Source: Mucor racemosus (taxonomy: Eukaryota; Mucoromycota; Mucoromycetes; Mucorales; Mucoraceae). Taken from it: a stretch of 64,000 nt of DNA. The stretch's first letter is position 1. Every line of letters begins with the position of its first letter. This document shows positions 11,160 to 22,277 of the stretch, piece after piece. The position numbers and the translations under genes were made by a program. The DNA lies in assembly GCA_027405735.1 (NCBI GenBank), contig JAPEHQ010000012.1, positions 124,001 to 188,000 of the forward strand, in the 5' to 3' direction. The notes beneath the pieces were generated by a model that saw only the letters and a program-made list of their open reading frames with translations, made no database searches and had not been told where the DNA came from.

Positions 11160-12322
11160 CCGACCTGTGCTGCACAAAGCTAAGCTTGTATGTGCAGAAT
11201 TATAGATTCTATCCATGTGCATGACATTAATCCCATGTGTTGTGCATAATAGTAGAATTGCCGATAAGCATACCATTATCCCTATTTGTGCATAATAATA
11301 AAATCTGACCATGAACATAATGAGCTGATTGTATGGGCACAAATTGGTTTGTATATGAGATATGAGCATCGTTCAATTCTCAAAATTCCATTGCATTTTT
11401 TACTGAATGGGTTTTTAAATTTCATTTGCTTTTATTAGCATATATTATTATAGACAATACAATTCAACACGTTCTTGATGTAGAGCAATACATGCAAGAG
11501 CCAATAATGTATTTACGATTATCATCATTTGTAAATATGCTTATAGTTATAATGTTTACAATTTACAGCAACAATCGTTTTTGCTCGAGCATAAGCTTAA
11601 ATAACACTTGCTGCTTAAGTTTATATGCAAGCCAAATCTAAGATTATAGATGTTGCTTTATCACAGGTAAGATTTAAACAAATTAACCTTCTTTAAACTT
11701 ACTATTTTAGTTTACGACTGTCAGCTGTAAAAAGGTTTGTTTTCAAGTATAGCTTCGATCAAAACTATAATTATTAGACAAGATATTAGATTATCCTTTT
11801 TTTTGTTTCTATATCATTTGAAATTGTACCACTTTTCTGGAATATTTCATGGATTTGTAGCCAGCTTTTTATTGTGTAAATATAAATATCATGACCTTTG
11901 ATTTGATCTGGTAATCAAGAAATACGTCCAACAATACAGTAGTAAATAATGATATTTGATCTTACAGTAGAATGCGGTTAAATAAAAATATCAGTCCCTA
12001 ATATAGGCTGCTACCTATATTAAAAACATTAGTCCCTTATGTTAGCATGCGTATTCAGATAAAAGAAAAGAATACCAGCTTGTTAGTCTGATATGCCTTA
12101 TCAAACGGTCAATATATCCTTGGAATGTGAAAACAAAAAGAGAGAAACAACAAACGTAGAAAAGGATTATTTTCAAGGCTTTTCATTATTTAGCGCAATT
12201 AAAACCCTGCTAAATTGCATATTCTTTTTACCAGAAAAACTGTCTGTCATATCATACATTTATTAAAAAATTACAAAAGCGAGCCCCTAGAGCGACGCCG
12301 TAATTGAGCATAGCAAGACAGC
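11160..12322 (-). repeat. Repeat family D, inverted copy 2
   Basis: Read on the minus strand this corresponds to 38260-39690, apart from the solo LTR present only in the latter. Shared landmarks include the CTATTTGTGCATAATAATAAA-type segment near 11280, the ACAATACAATTCAACACG segment near 11455, and GGTCAATATATCCTTGGAA near 12107. It is noncoding and diverged, with many small indels. Confidence 0.75.
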
Positions 12323-13219
12323 AAGGTTGAACGGCTATGTCTCTTATACTATGATATATCTAAATTTTAAGTAAAAAATGTAATGTCCGAGATATTATGT
12401 TATTTAGAATAAAGAATGATGATTGTTTATTGATTGATTATTTACTCGCTATTTATACTATTGTGTTAATTGACTACGGATACATGGTTGCTAATCATGT
12501 ACCAATAGAATACTTCTAGAAGGTGTCTATTCCTTGGTCTTGCTACGCATGCTTACCAAGCAACCTTCTCGTAGATTCTAGCAGTGTATCTAGCATTAAT
12601 GATTGGTTCACTTTCCGAAGGTCTTGGAGCCACTACAAAAAAGCGTTTTTTTTAAACCTTTTCTCATATTTAACCACGTACGGTCTGAAAATTCAGACTT
12701 TATAGCGGACATTTTCGGGACTCATTTTACCCTTACCAACACTCATGATTTAGATGAAAAAACAGAAAAATCAAATTTTGATACGAAAATCAACGTTTAA
12801 ATATACTACATTGTGAGAGAAAATTGTCGCCATAGCTAATACACATTTTATAAAAGCTTAATATTAAATGTTAAGTAATGAAACTTTGTACTTTTGTCCC
12901 AAAAACGGAATTTTGATTCAAGGATTTTCATGTAACATTTTACAATAAAAATGTTCATCATTTTTTATTGAGTAAATAGAGCGCTAAATTTTGTGTATGT
13001 ATGTATTTTTTGTTTTTACAATTGGTAGTATAATTAACTCTAGATTTGCAAAATCAGAAAAAAAAATTAAAAAATGTCAAAATTGATGATCTGGACAAGA
13101 ATAATTTTTGAAATTAATATTCCACTTATAGGCCTTGTAAGTCTTAAAAATAAGAGATTTTATGATTTTTGAGAACTTTTTCAAGAATTTACGATGCTGT
13201 ACCCACTTGATTGAAGCTT
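12323..13219 (-). repeat. Repeat family A, inverted copy 2, interrupted by a solo LTR
   Basis: This copy matches repeat A on the minus strand, from AAGGTTGAACGG at 12323 to CTTGATTGAAGCTT at 13219. It is about 897 bp long, but removal of the LTR and one target duplicate (12379-12642) leaves about 633 bp, the same size as the other copies. Confidence 0.82.
12379..12637. mobile_element. Solo LTR, 259 bp, with 5-bp target duplication AAAAA
   Basis: The segment starts TGTAATGTCC and ends GAGCCACTACA, giving the TG...CA ends of LTR retrotransposons. It is flanked by AAAAA at 12374-12378 and 12638-12642. The other three copies of repeat A show the unfilled site (GTAAAAAAGCG when read in this orientation), so insertion and duplication are both seen directly. 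No internal retrotransposon sequence is present, as expected after LTR-LTR recombination. A 5-bp duplication fits both Ty1/copia and Ty3/gypsy; the family is not assigned. Confidence 0.88.
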
Positions 13220-13225
13220 ATTACC

Positions 13226-13444
13226 TGCTACTTGATTGATTAACCACTGGCGGGATGAATTAATATGGTGTCATAATTAAGGTCCAAGCGTTCTTAGTAA
13301 TTACTGGATTAAACTTAATACGCTAGGAGTTTTTTATATCTGATATCAAGACTTTGCACTTCAATACATGTCGTAGTCAATAGATTGTAAGATGTATTGA
13401 TACTGTAGAAGGTGATAACGTATGATACTAGATGGCATACAATA
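13226..13444 (-). repeat. Repeat family B, inverted partial copy 2
   Basis: On the minus strand this corresponds to the first 220 bp or so of repeat B at 36604-36830 and to 9250-9469. The rest of B, including the dynein exon, is missing: A joins B directly near 13219-13226, which marks an internal deletion of roughly 0.8 kb. Confidence 0.75.
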
Positions 13445-15529
13445 TAATCAATGAATATTAACCCAAATAAGCTAAAAGTTTCAAAATATATACTAAAGCT
13501 GTAACAGTATCCAGCGCTATACTTTTAGCATCCCACTAATTTGATATATAATGTTTGGATAGAAAACGTGCCCTTTTTGGCTTCATGGAAAGATGTATGT
13601 CACACTTTACAAGTATATGAGTATCTCGTAATTCCGAAATATTAAATAAAAAAGAAAAAAGCATTTTCTAGGTACACATAATGTATTATTACTTTATAAA
13701 ATATGCAGCTAAAAGTTAAGTGAGATAATACAAATAAAAGCCAAGCATTTTGTGCATATTCGGATAGTAAAAAGTAAGATATTTTAAATCTTCGGTGCTG
13801 TTTATGTTAGCCATCAAAATGATCTGCCATTTTGAACTTTTATATTTCAAATTACCGAAATTGCCAGAAGCTGTAATATGCTTCAAAAATATTTTATATT
13901 TTATAATGCAAATCATATCTTTAATTTGGTGTATTATAATCTCAAAAAGCTTCAAAATTGATAGATATATTGGTGATCGATATACGCCCCACCCCCATGA
14001 TTTAATCGATTCAAGACAATTAAATACATGAGCTAAAATGAGGTTTGGCAATTATATATTTGCACTACTTCAGCTATATGAAATTGGATAGTTTTCTGTT
14101 TTCACATTATATATACATACATACCACGAATTAAGAAGCTTACCAAAATCCTTCTAGACAATGCGCAACATAATTGCGTATCTTGTTCCAAATACGCCGA
14201 AATTTTGAATCTTGCGAGTATAATAATTACTATATTATCAAGTGTAACAATATTATTAATTTGTATTTACCAGATTAAATCAATTAGTAAAGCAGCATTG
14301 CTGCTATTCCTATCAACCTATCTCCGTTTATTGTACAGAAAGCAGTGATCTTAGAAAAAATTCCAGTATTGGATCGAGTGGTGTACTGGTTGAACACTGG
14401 TAATAGCTCATTGAAGAGCATGTATGAGAGAACAGCAACGGCAATTACCAAGGCAAACGTTTTGTCTCTTAATTGTGCAGCTCTATGGTTCTTAATAGAG
14501 ACACATCGAGATTCAGACATAAAAATGCCCAATTAATGGCTTTGCTGATTGCTTTAACTTTAATTATAGCATTATTAAGAAGGATGAAGAAGATATGTAC
14601 AGTACCAAATATAGGTAATGAAGCATTATATACGGTTTACAAGACAAAGAACGTAACATCAAATCATTCTGTATGTGTATTCAATTGGTAATAAATAAAA
14701 TGGAATACATATTATGCCTAACATTGAAAAACATATAGTGCAATACAACTTAAAAATGGCTTTTTTATTCTCATTATATAGCCAGCATTAGTATAGTATC
14801 TTGACGCTACGATCTGTCTTTTATAAGATCACCCGAAGCAATTTATTATACTCGCAAGATTCAATCGAATACACGGCGACGGAGTTTATTATCGTTAATT
14901 ATCAATTAATGTACTTTTCTATTATCTCCAAAATACTGTGATTACTTGCTTTGTATATGCAAATAAAAAAAAACATAAATATGCAATTTATGAGTTGTGA
15001 AATGTTTTGATATGTTTAAATGGTTTCCTCAGTTTTTTAAACAGCTGTAAAAACTCTTTAAAGTTGAATCTGTGTGTTCTGAGATTAAAGAAAATCTGCA
15101 TATTATAATTTTTGTACTCTCCAAAATATACCACAGAAGAACAAACAATGAGAAAGATTTGGGGTTTACTATACTTACAACATCAACTCATGCAGATCTT
15201 CGAACATAATATCTGAAAAGTGTACAAAAAAGTATGAGTAATTATATATTATGCCATTGTATATAAAATACAAATACTCCCGAAAACCTACAATAAAATC
15301 AGGGAATTATAAACGAACGAGTAAAATGAAAAAAAGAAGGCCCAAGGTTAAGCTTTAATATGGCAAATGTATCTTTTTTACCATGCCCCATAGTTACCAA
15401 TTAGATTGATGTGATACCACAAGCACGTTGTTAGTGGACATATAATGCATCAGTATTCAAACAGAGTTACTCTGTACTAAAATAACTATAAGGGCAAAGC
15501 GCAAGATCACACACGACAAGGAAATTATC
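13445..15529. other. Intergenic DNA upstream of the arrestin gene
   Basis: Most of this is AT-rich and featureless. An exception is 14283-14540, where base composition and an open plus-strand frame of about 83 codons (…VILEKIPVLDRVVYW…ANVLSLNCAALW…) look coding, although the opposite strand is open too. I cannot name it and see no start codon or complete splice structure. The last 200 bp before 15530 should hold the arrestin promoter. Confidence 0.45.
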
Positions 15530-17869
15530 ATGCCAGTCGAAAAAAGGTTTGTCCATGTAACATTATTAAGCTTTTTGTGCACACAACGAATTTATAGGTA
15601 TTGGTTTCCTTTTTAGCAGTGGAATACCGGATGTATTGATAAGTCCAATATTTATCTTTCTCTTTTTCTCTCTTTCTTTTCTCTCTTCCTCTCTTTTTGA
15701 TTTTTTTTTTACAACTAGCACATATATACATGAAAGAAGGTATTCAATTAGCAGAGATTATCCCTGCTGTCAGTTACCTTGATTTTATTGGAACAACCAA
15801 TGATATTGATACAATCGAAGAAAGTCAATCCTTAAAGGGCCATGTTCGTCTGGTATTGATAAAAGCCGTCAAAATCAGATCAATTACTATTAAATTCAAA
15901 GGCACATCTATAGTCAAGACATTCGACTATAATAACGAAGTAACAACACCTTTACTACCTAAATTAAAAACAAAAGCGCTACAAAAATCTACTATGTTGT
16001 CATTGGGAGAGCACTTTTTGCCTTGGGAATTGGAGGTACCTAATATTTATCCTCGAAGTTTTCATAGCCAACGAGGAAGAGTAGATTACAAAGTTCAAAT
16101 GAAGATTTCACTTGGAGGCATGAATAAATCAATCATTATTAATCGCAATATTGTCATTCGTCGACACATGTTACTTTCGAGAGACCTAACTGCTTTGATC
16201 ACGACCAAAACATTAGATAATATAGTCAATCAAATGCTACGTTATAGGATAGAAACACCAAAAGTAGTTTGTACCGAACAAGGATATATACCAATTTCAA
16301 TAGAATTCATGTCTTTAAACAAGATGTTGCCAGTCAAACAAATTTATACACAAATAATAGAAACTACAACTTATAGGTAAAATAATCACAACAACATTAC
16401 ACATTTTTTGCTTATATAAAATATGTGTATTCAGGTGTCGCAATGTCTCTAAAACAGAAGCAAATATGACGATTGTAGCTATTAAAAAGAATAGCCCCAT
16501 TATCGAAAGTTTTAACAAATACGGAGATGCCGGATTATTTTCCAAGACAGTTAAACGTGTAAAACCTGCAACAATCAATAATTTAGACATTGAAAATCAA
16601 GATTACAATAGTAGCTCAATGCCCTTATTAGTCAAACAAGATCTTGATATGTCTCTAGAGCACGATATTGATTCTCCTCTAGTTGCAATTTCTCACCATG
16701 TAGAATTGACTTTTAATTTTGGTGGTGTTGTTGGCCAAGAAGATGAAATTCGTGCAAAAATTCCAGTTATAGTAAGCTCTGTACCTGATTCCACTACAAC
16801 CAACAGCAAAACATTGAGCCTAAAGAAGTATACCATTGAAACCCAATTACATACCCTGCCCATTTCTATAGAAATAGCAGATGCTATTCCTACAATTAAA
16901 CGAAATGATGGCTATAGAACTACTTTAGATGAATCTACTATTAGTACCATCAAAGATAATCTTTTGATATCTACAGATGGTAAAACGCTTAAAAAGGCAG
17001 CATCGGATCAAAATATATCAAGAACGAGGACTGACTCTGAAAAGAGTTTACTAAGAGATTATAATAGTAAGCGTAGGTCTATCACACCATCACCACCATC
17101 TTCAAGGCCGACAAGTATTGTTTCAAAGAAATTGCCCATCAAATCTATTGATATTGATCTTGCAAATAACAATAAGTCAACAACAACTCATTACATGTAT
17201 ACACCAACGTCAGCTACTTTTTCTCCTTCTACAACTTTAGATGACGATGATCGAGCAGGATTAAAATCACCATTTGGTGGAACATTTATGGGTTTGCATC
17301 CTCCTCCTAGAAAGAATACTCGAAAAAAGGAGCAGCCAAAGACAGCTGACAATAATAAATTATCTCGAAAACTAACAACAAGTAGTTCTACCTCTACTAG
17401 TTCAACTACAACTACTACAACAACAACATCATCTCGACCTACATCACCTATTTCTATAATACAAGCACCACCTATTACAGCAACAGGCATTATTGATCCC
17501 TACACAATGCCATTGCCACCTATACCTCATAATAATAATTATCCTGAAAACTGCCATCTTCTTTCACCTACTACTACTGCTAGAAGAGCATTCTTAAATC
17601 AAAGTAAAAGTAGCAATACATCATCTACTTTTAAAACACCAATCAAAAAGAGATCTAATTCAATAAATCAAGAAAATATCTATTCAAGTTCTATTACAAA
17701 TCATTATGTTGGAGCAGAACTGCCTCCTATCCCTTCTACTGGTATTTCTCCTGCAATTACTCGTCAAAGATTGCCATCTGTACCACTTGCTGATAGAGAT
17801 GAACATCGTAAAACTAGAATGTATTTTGAAGAAGAAGAAAGTGATGACGAAGATTTCTTATTCTTGTAA
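15530..17869 (+). CDS. Alpha-arrestin (arrestin N and C domains)
   Basis: The main exons are 15719-16376 and 16435-17869. The 5' end is uncertain. A model with small exons 15530-15546 and 15617-15642 keeps frame and uses the strong pyrimidine tract before 15719; the simplest alternative starts at ATG 15730. The N-terminal fold carries IIPAVSYLDFIG, LKGHVRLVLIKAVKIRSITIKFKG and the HFLPWELEVPNIYPRSF strand typical of the arrestin N domain. Exon 16435 onward holds the C domain, including SPLVAISHHVELTF and the IPVIVSSVP strand. The last 250 residues are Ser/Thr/Pro-rich, with polyproline segments and an acidic EEEESDDED end. Alpha-arrestins recruit NEDD4/Rsp5 ubiquitin ligases to membrane transporters and so trigger endocytosis. 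I did not see a clear PPxY motif, so ligase recruitment is unproven. Confidence 0.85.
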
Positions 17870-18103
17870 TAAAATTGTATCTTTTTTGTATATAAACTGT
17901 TATTATTATTACTATTACAAATTGAAAGGGAGAGGAAGAAAAAGAAGCAAAAAAGAATAATAGGAGGAGGAGGAGGAGGGGGGGGGGGGATATTGGTGTA
18001 GTGTCTGTGTGTAATGCGTTTGTGTTTGTGTTTGTGTGTGTTATATGTACAGGTTTAATGTTGTACTATATGTTGTGTCTTGTTGAAATACATTTTATAT
18101 AAT

Positions 18104-18134
<31 letters not shown>

Positions 18135-18163
18135 GGTATACAAAATAAAAAACAATCTTCTCT
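17870..18163. repeat. Convergent 3' intergenic region with purine, GT and T tracts
   Basis: Between two convergent stop codons lie an AGGAGGAGG run with about ten G (near 17960-17990), GTGT stretches near 18000-18040 and a T26 homopolymer at 18109-18134. No gene is present. Confidence 0.7.
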
Positions 18164-19162
18164 TTAAACCAAAGCTAATTCTAATGTCCAAGTTCTCCTT
18201 GCCCATAAACGAATTGTTTGATCTTTTAATTCGACTGTATTACCATCCCACCAACATTTGCGCTATAAAAATATATTAGTACAAATAAACAACCAGCATC
18301 GAAACAAGCTTACCGCTGGCTTCCTCCAGAATAAAAACAACTTTTGTGCTGTCGCCATATGGTTATTGGGTCCAATTGTCTTTAACAAGACAAGAGCCAT
18401 ACTAACAATAATAGTCTTCAATGGTTCAATTTCACGATATCCCCATCTATCATCTCTTTGGAAACCTGCATCACACAACATGTCAATCAAGTGTTGTTCG
18501 GCAACGTTATTTTCTCTTGAAATGTTTTTTTGAAGTGCATCAAATATATGATCATGTTCTTGAAGATATTTTCCAGATTCCAATTTTAAATGTTTAGCAT
18601 CTTGGTTCTTTTCAGTTGGTAAACAGAAATATTCTAATTCTTCACGCAATACAATGATAGGTTGTTTAGTTAAAAGTGTGTAATAAACTGGAGAAGATGC
18701 TGCTGATGCAGTTAACAATCTTTGAAGATCGGCATCTTGCTGGTTTTGGTCCCGAACTTGTGCCGCGTGTGTATAAAACTTGAGTACATATTCTAAACAA
18801 GCAGGGTCAAAATCAACTAAATTCACTTGTTCATCAACTCCAACTGAATGTCGTGAGAGACCATCATAATCCTCTTCATCATCATCATCGTCTTCATATT
18901 CATCAGGTGGCCGTGCTAAAACCAAACCGTTTGGAAACATGGCAATTAATAGACTCTCGGGTAAATTAACCAATGTATCTCTATGAAGTTCCATACGAGT
19001 TCCTCTAAGGTCTAATTTTAGTTTTTGAGGAATAGCGTCATGATTATCGAATTCATCGACTTCTTCAGATTGGGGTTGTTGTTGTGCTGAATAAATCAAA
19101 TCCTCATTATTGTATGTTTCTTCGGGTTCAGGTACCTGAACTATAGGTGAGTTTGAAGACAT
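18164..19162 (-). CDS. WHI2-like BTB/KCTD-fold protein
   Basis: Two exons (19162-18314 and 18262-18164) joined by a 51-bp GT-AG intron give 315 residues. The start is MSSNSPIV at 19162; further upstream only the poly-A/T leader is in frame. A BTB/T1-type core is visible: LKLDLRGTRMELHRDTLVNLPESLLIAMFPNGL, then after an acidic insert FDPACLEYVLKFY. The C-terminus ends FWRKPARKCWWDG..TVELKDQTIRLWARRTWTLE, made continuous only by removing the intron. This layout matches the Whi2 family, which in yeast works with the phosphatases Psr1/Psr2 in the general stress response and in TORC1 restraint when amino acids are low. The family name rests on motif memory, and a general BTB/POZ protein is the fallback. 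The gene lies head to tail with the transporter upstream, 220 bp away. Confidence 0.72.
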
Positions 19163-19197
19163 GATTTTTCCTATTGCAAAGAAAAGGAAAGAAAGAG

Positions 19198-19229
<32 letters not shown>

Positions 19230-19305
19230 AGCGAGAAAGAGAAAAGAAAAGGAAAAAAAAAGAAGGACTCTCCTTTTTTATATATTCCAAGTAAGAAGAT
19301 CAATG

Positions 19306-19338
<33 letters not shown>
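19198..19338. repeat. Two A30 homopolymer tracts between tandem genes
   Basis: Two uninterrupted A runs of about 30 bases (19198-19227 and 19309-19338) lie between the WHI2-like start and the transporter stop. Read on the coding strand they are T tracts immediately upstream of the WHI2-like ATG, where they could exclude nucleosomes from the promoter. Tract length is prone to sequencing and assembly error. Confidence 0.8.
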
Positions 19339-19340
<2 letters not shown>

Positions 19341-19382
19341 GTTTATAAAATACAAAAAAAGTCTATTTGTACAACATTTTTA

Positions 19383-20709
19383 TTACAATATTTTTTCATT
19401 ATTCGTATTCAATTGATTATCAATCCATTTTTTAATGTTATTTGTAGGATTGTCGTTTAATTCAATATTGTTTGTTGGTAAAACTTGAGGTGAATTTTCA
19501 TTGGCTTTTGTTTCTCCTTGATCAATTTCTCTTTTTGCTTTTTGATACATCCATAACCCAATAAATGTTAATGCAATACCTAATGTTTGACTAAAACTAA
19601 CTTGTTGTCCAAACCAAATTATACTCATGACAATAACAAAAATACGTTTCACCAAAGATGCAATTGAATAAGTAACAGGTGAAGACATTCCTAATGTCGT
19701 AAATGCAAACCAACTTTGTGCAAAATGGGTCGTACCATTCAGTAAAAAGTACATCAATAATCGTGTTTTGCTAACATCTCGTTGTATATTGTCGCTATAA
19801 ATCAGAAATTGGTATCCATCGTAATAAAACCACAATGGAATCATCAATAAAAATGCGATGAATGCAGAATAAAACATCATGTTCATTTTATCCAATTTGT
19901 TTGGGTTATGTTCTCCCATCTTGGATTCCTTAAACAACAGCTTTTTGTTAAAGATGTTCTGCATAACAAATACAAGACATGAACAAAACGCACATCCTAA
20001 TCCGATAAAGTTATTTGAAAATGTAAAGGAACATGCCAAAATAACACCCATCGTCAATGGAATCAATGCTGTATACACTTGAGATGAATAATGCACATTG
20101 AATATAAATCGATAGAATAATACTGTAAATAATGGTGCTAATGCCTAAAATACAAGACATTTTAATTTTGACATACTCCCTTACTATTATTAAATATACC
20201 TTGATCGTATGTACTAAGCTAACTGGAATTCGACTAATACTAATACTCGAAAATACATGTCCAACAATCATAAATGAAGACAATGGAACAATAGTTTGAA
20301 TAATCATCTTGGTTGGTTTCTTGATTCCAGTAGATTTCAAGATTCTCTCCATGAGTGCACACCAACAAGCAACCATTAGAAACTGTATAAAAGTCAAGGT
20401 TACTGGATACTTGAATGTATTCATGATTTGTTTGGCCGTATTGCTCGATAAAGATGAAGAGACATACCACATGAAACAGCAGAGTAAAAACTTGGAATTC
20501 TCTGAAAGAGAGACATGATGTTGTAAAGGAAATGATTTTGTTGTGCTGTTATTATATCTATTGGTTGTTGAATCTAATGGTATTTTGTCATATTCATATT
20601 CATTGTCGTTGGATATGAAATGACGGGTATGGTTCTTTGTAGATGTTATTTTGTTGAAGAATTTCCTTTGAGGTGGTTCATTAATTTGTGTAGGTAATAT
20701 CGAAGGCAT
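19383..20709 (-). CDS. Triose-phosphate-translocator/SLY41-type transporter (drug/metabolite superfamily)
   Basis: Exons 20709-20200 and 20144-19383, joined across a 55-bp intron, give 423 residues. After about 75 polar residues there are roughly nine or ten membrane helices. The splice restores the family signature HTIK|ALAPLFTVLFYR, typical of the TPT domain (PF03151). Other landmarks are LSSNTAKQIMNTFKYPVTLTFIQF in helices 1-2, FCSCLVFVMQNIFNKKLL, and the C-terminal SSPVTYSIASLVKRIFVIVMSIIWF with FIGLWMYQKAK. These proteins exchange phosphorylated sugars or nucleotide sugars across Golgi, ER or plastid membranes; the yeast relative is SLY41. The substrate cannot be told from sequence. An in-frame ATG 63 codons upstream exists, but I judge that stretch to be leader because it lacks coding character. 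Confidence 0.88.
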
Positions 20710-21853
20710 ATTAGATAAGGAATAACAACAAAAAATAGCTGTTGCAAAGGGAGGAAAAAAATTACAAGCCTCTGTATCTCTCTCCTCCTGCTTCCTCCCA
20801 TTTTTTTCTATTTCTGTCCTAACTACTAGCCTGAAATACAAACACAGAGATAACAACATTTTGCATTTTGAAAGCCAATTTGATTTGATAGGATTCATTA
20901 CAAAGATCTCTTTTTTTTTTTTGGTTTACCGAAATTGCATCTGCGGAAAAGTTGCAAATCAATTGCTGCACTATTCTTATTGCGAAAACTGGACGTAAAA
21001 TACCGTTAAAATGCCTTTCAAGGGTTTATTCTTGGCAATATCTGTGAATACAATGTCATGTTTTAATAATTTGGTATACTAGACAGCAAACCAGACATGC
21101 CCATATTTTTGTTTTAGGTATTTGCGTACTAAATAAGAAAAATCATAACGGGGTCCTGAATGAAATGTTTCAAGGTTGAAAGAATGTCAGCAGTGTTTCG
21201 GACATCTTTTGATACGTAATCTCACTTAAATTGAAAAAAATTAGTCTTGTTTGATACCTTGTGTCTAGATGCATCCACAAAAATCTATAGAACTGATACA
21301 CTCCAAGATCTGCAAGAAGTTAGACGCTGAATGCTGCCGTTACACTGAAAATTGCATATTTTGGTACTTAAAAGAGCGCATTTTGATACGTTTAACCTTC
21401 TCCCAATGCTTTAAAACATACCAAACGACTCTCCTAGTCTAGCAGAAGCGATGGATACCACTTTTGGCATTTTTTCATGTCAATCGTTTTTTAGCGATTT
21501 CAGACGAGGTATCATAAGGGAAAAATAGCAATTTTAACAAAATCGGATTTTTCACCCCAAAAACGACGCTTTTTATTATGCTAATTATTGACATAAACTG
21601 TCAGTAAAAATATGCTTTATTATCTGAAATTGTTTATTTTAAAGTTATTCGCTAATAATTTTGACTTTTACTCAAATAATTGTTTTTCCTAATTATTAAA
21701 ATTGAAAGATATTTTATGTCAAAAAAATAAAAAGTAAAATTAGCATCAAACGTAAAATGTAATGTACTATTAATAACGTTTAATTTACTAACCTTGTTAA
21801 TTGGAAATTTGAGGACGAAAAAATTCTTTAAAAATAAAAATTGTTCAAATTCT

Positions 21854-21889
<36 letters not shown>

Positions 21890-22277
21890 GATGAAAGGTT
21901 GTATTTTTTTAAAATTCTTGAAATTGAAGTAATGGATAGCCATCTGCAAATTAGGCAATTTAAACTCAGACAAACTTTTCTACAAAAATCTAATCCTTTA
22001 AACATGATGAAAAAACTCAACATTTGTGAATGAAACAACTAAAACAAAAAGTATCATGAGCAAGAGTAGCATCCGAAAAGGCAATTAAATATATACGTAT
22101 TATATTGAATAATGTTTTCTTTGTCCTTTAAAAATCCTTCAAAGCCCATCACCCCTTATTTTTTTTTACATGCTAACAGTTAATTTTTATTTATTTTTTT
22201 ATAATGAAAAATGCTGTGTATATCTAAAATATATGAAAACCAACAACGACTATATACTAACTAAATTATTTATAAAT
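20710..22277. other. Intergenic DNA with a T28 tract and an unidentified repeat-like stretch
   Basis: A homopolymer T28 lies at 21859-21886. The stretch at 21250-21650 is rather GC-richer, with short palindromic phrases, and has the texture of an old mobile element, but no partner copy occurs in the window. No supported gene is present; the minus-strand frame at 21652-22038 is mostly Lys/Phe from homopolymers. Confidence 0.5.

Noticed and set aside
11426..11641. 71-codon plus-strand frame as a membrane protein
   Set aside because: It lies wholly within repeat D and is not preserved in the 38260-39690 copy.
13716..14051. 111-codon minus-strand frame and its 78-codon plus-strand mirror
   Set aside because: Both strands are open by chance in AT-rich DNA. 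There is no domain, the amino-acid composition is poor, and there are no splice or promoter cues.
17191..17490. 99-codon minus-strand frame inside the arrestin gene
   Set aside because: It is a shadow of Thr/Ser repeats (ACAACT runs read as Val/Leu on the other strand).
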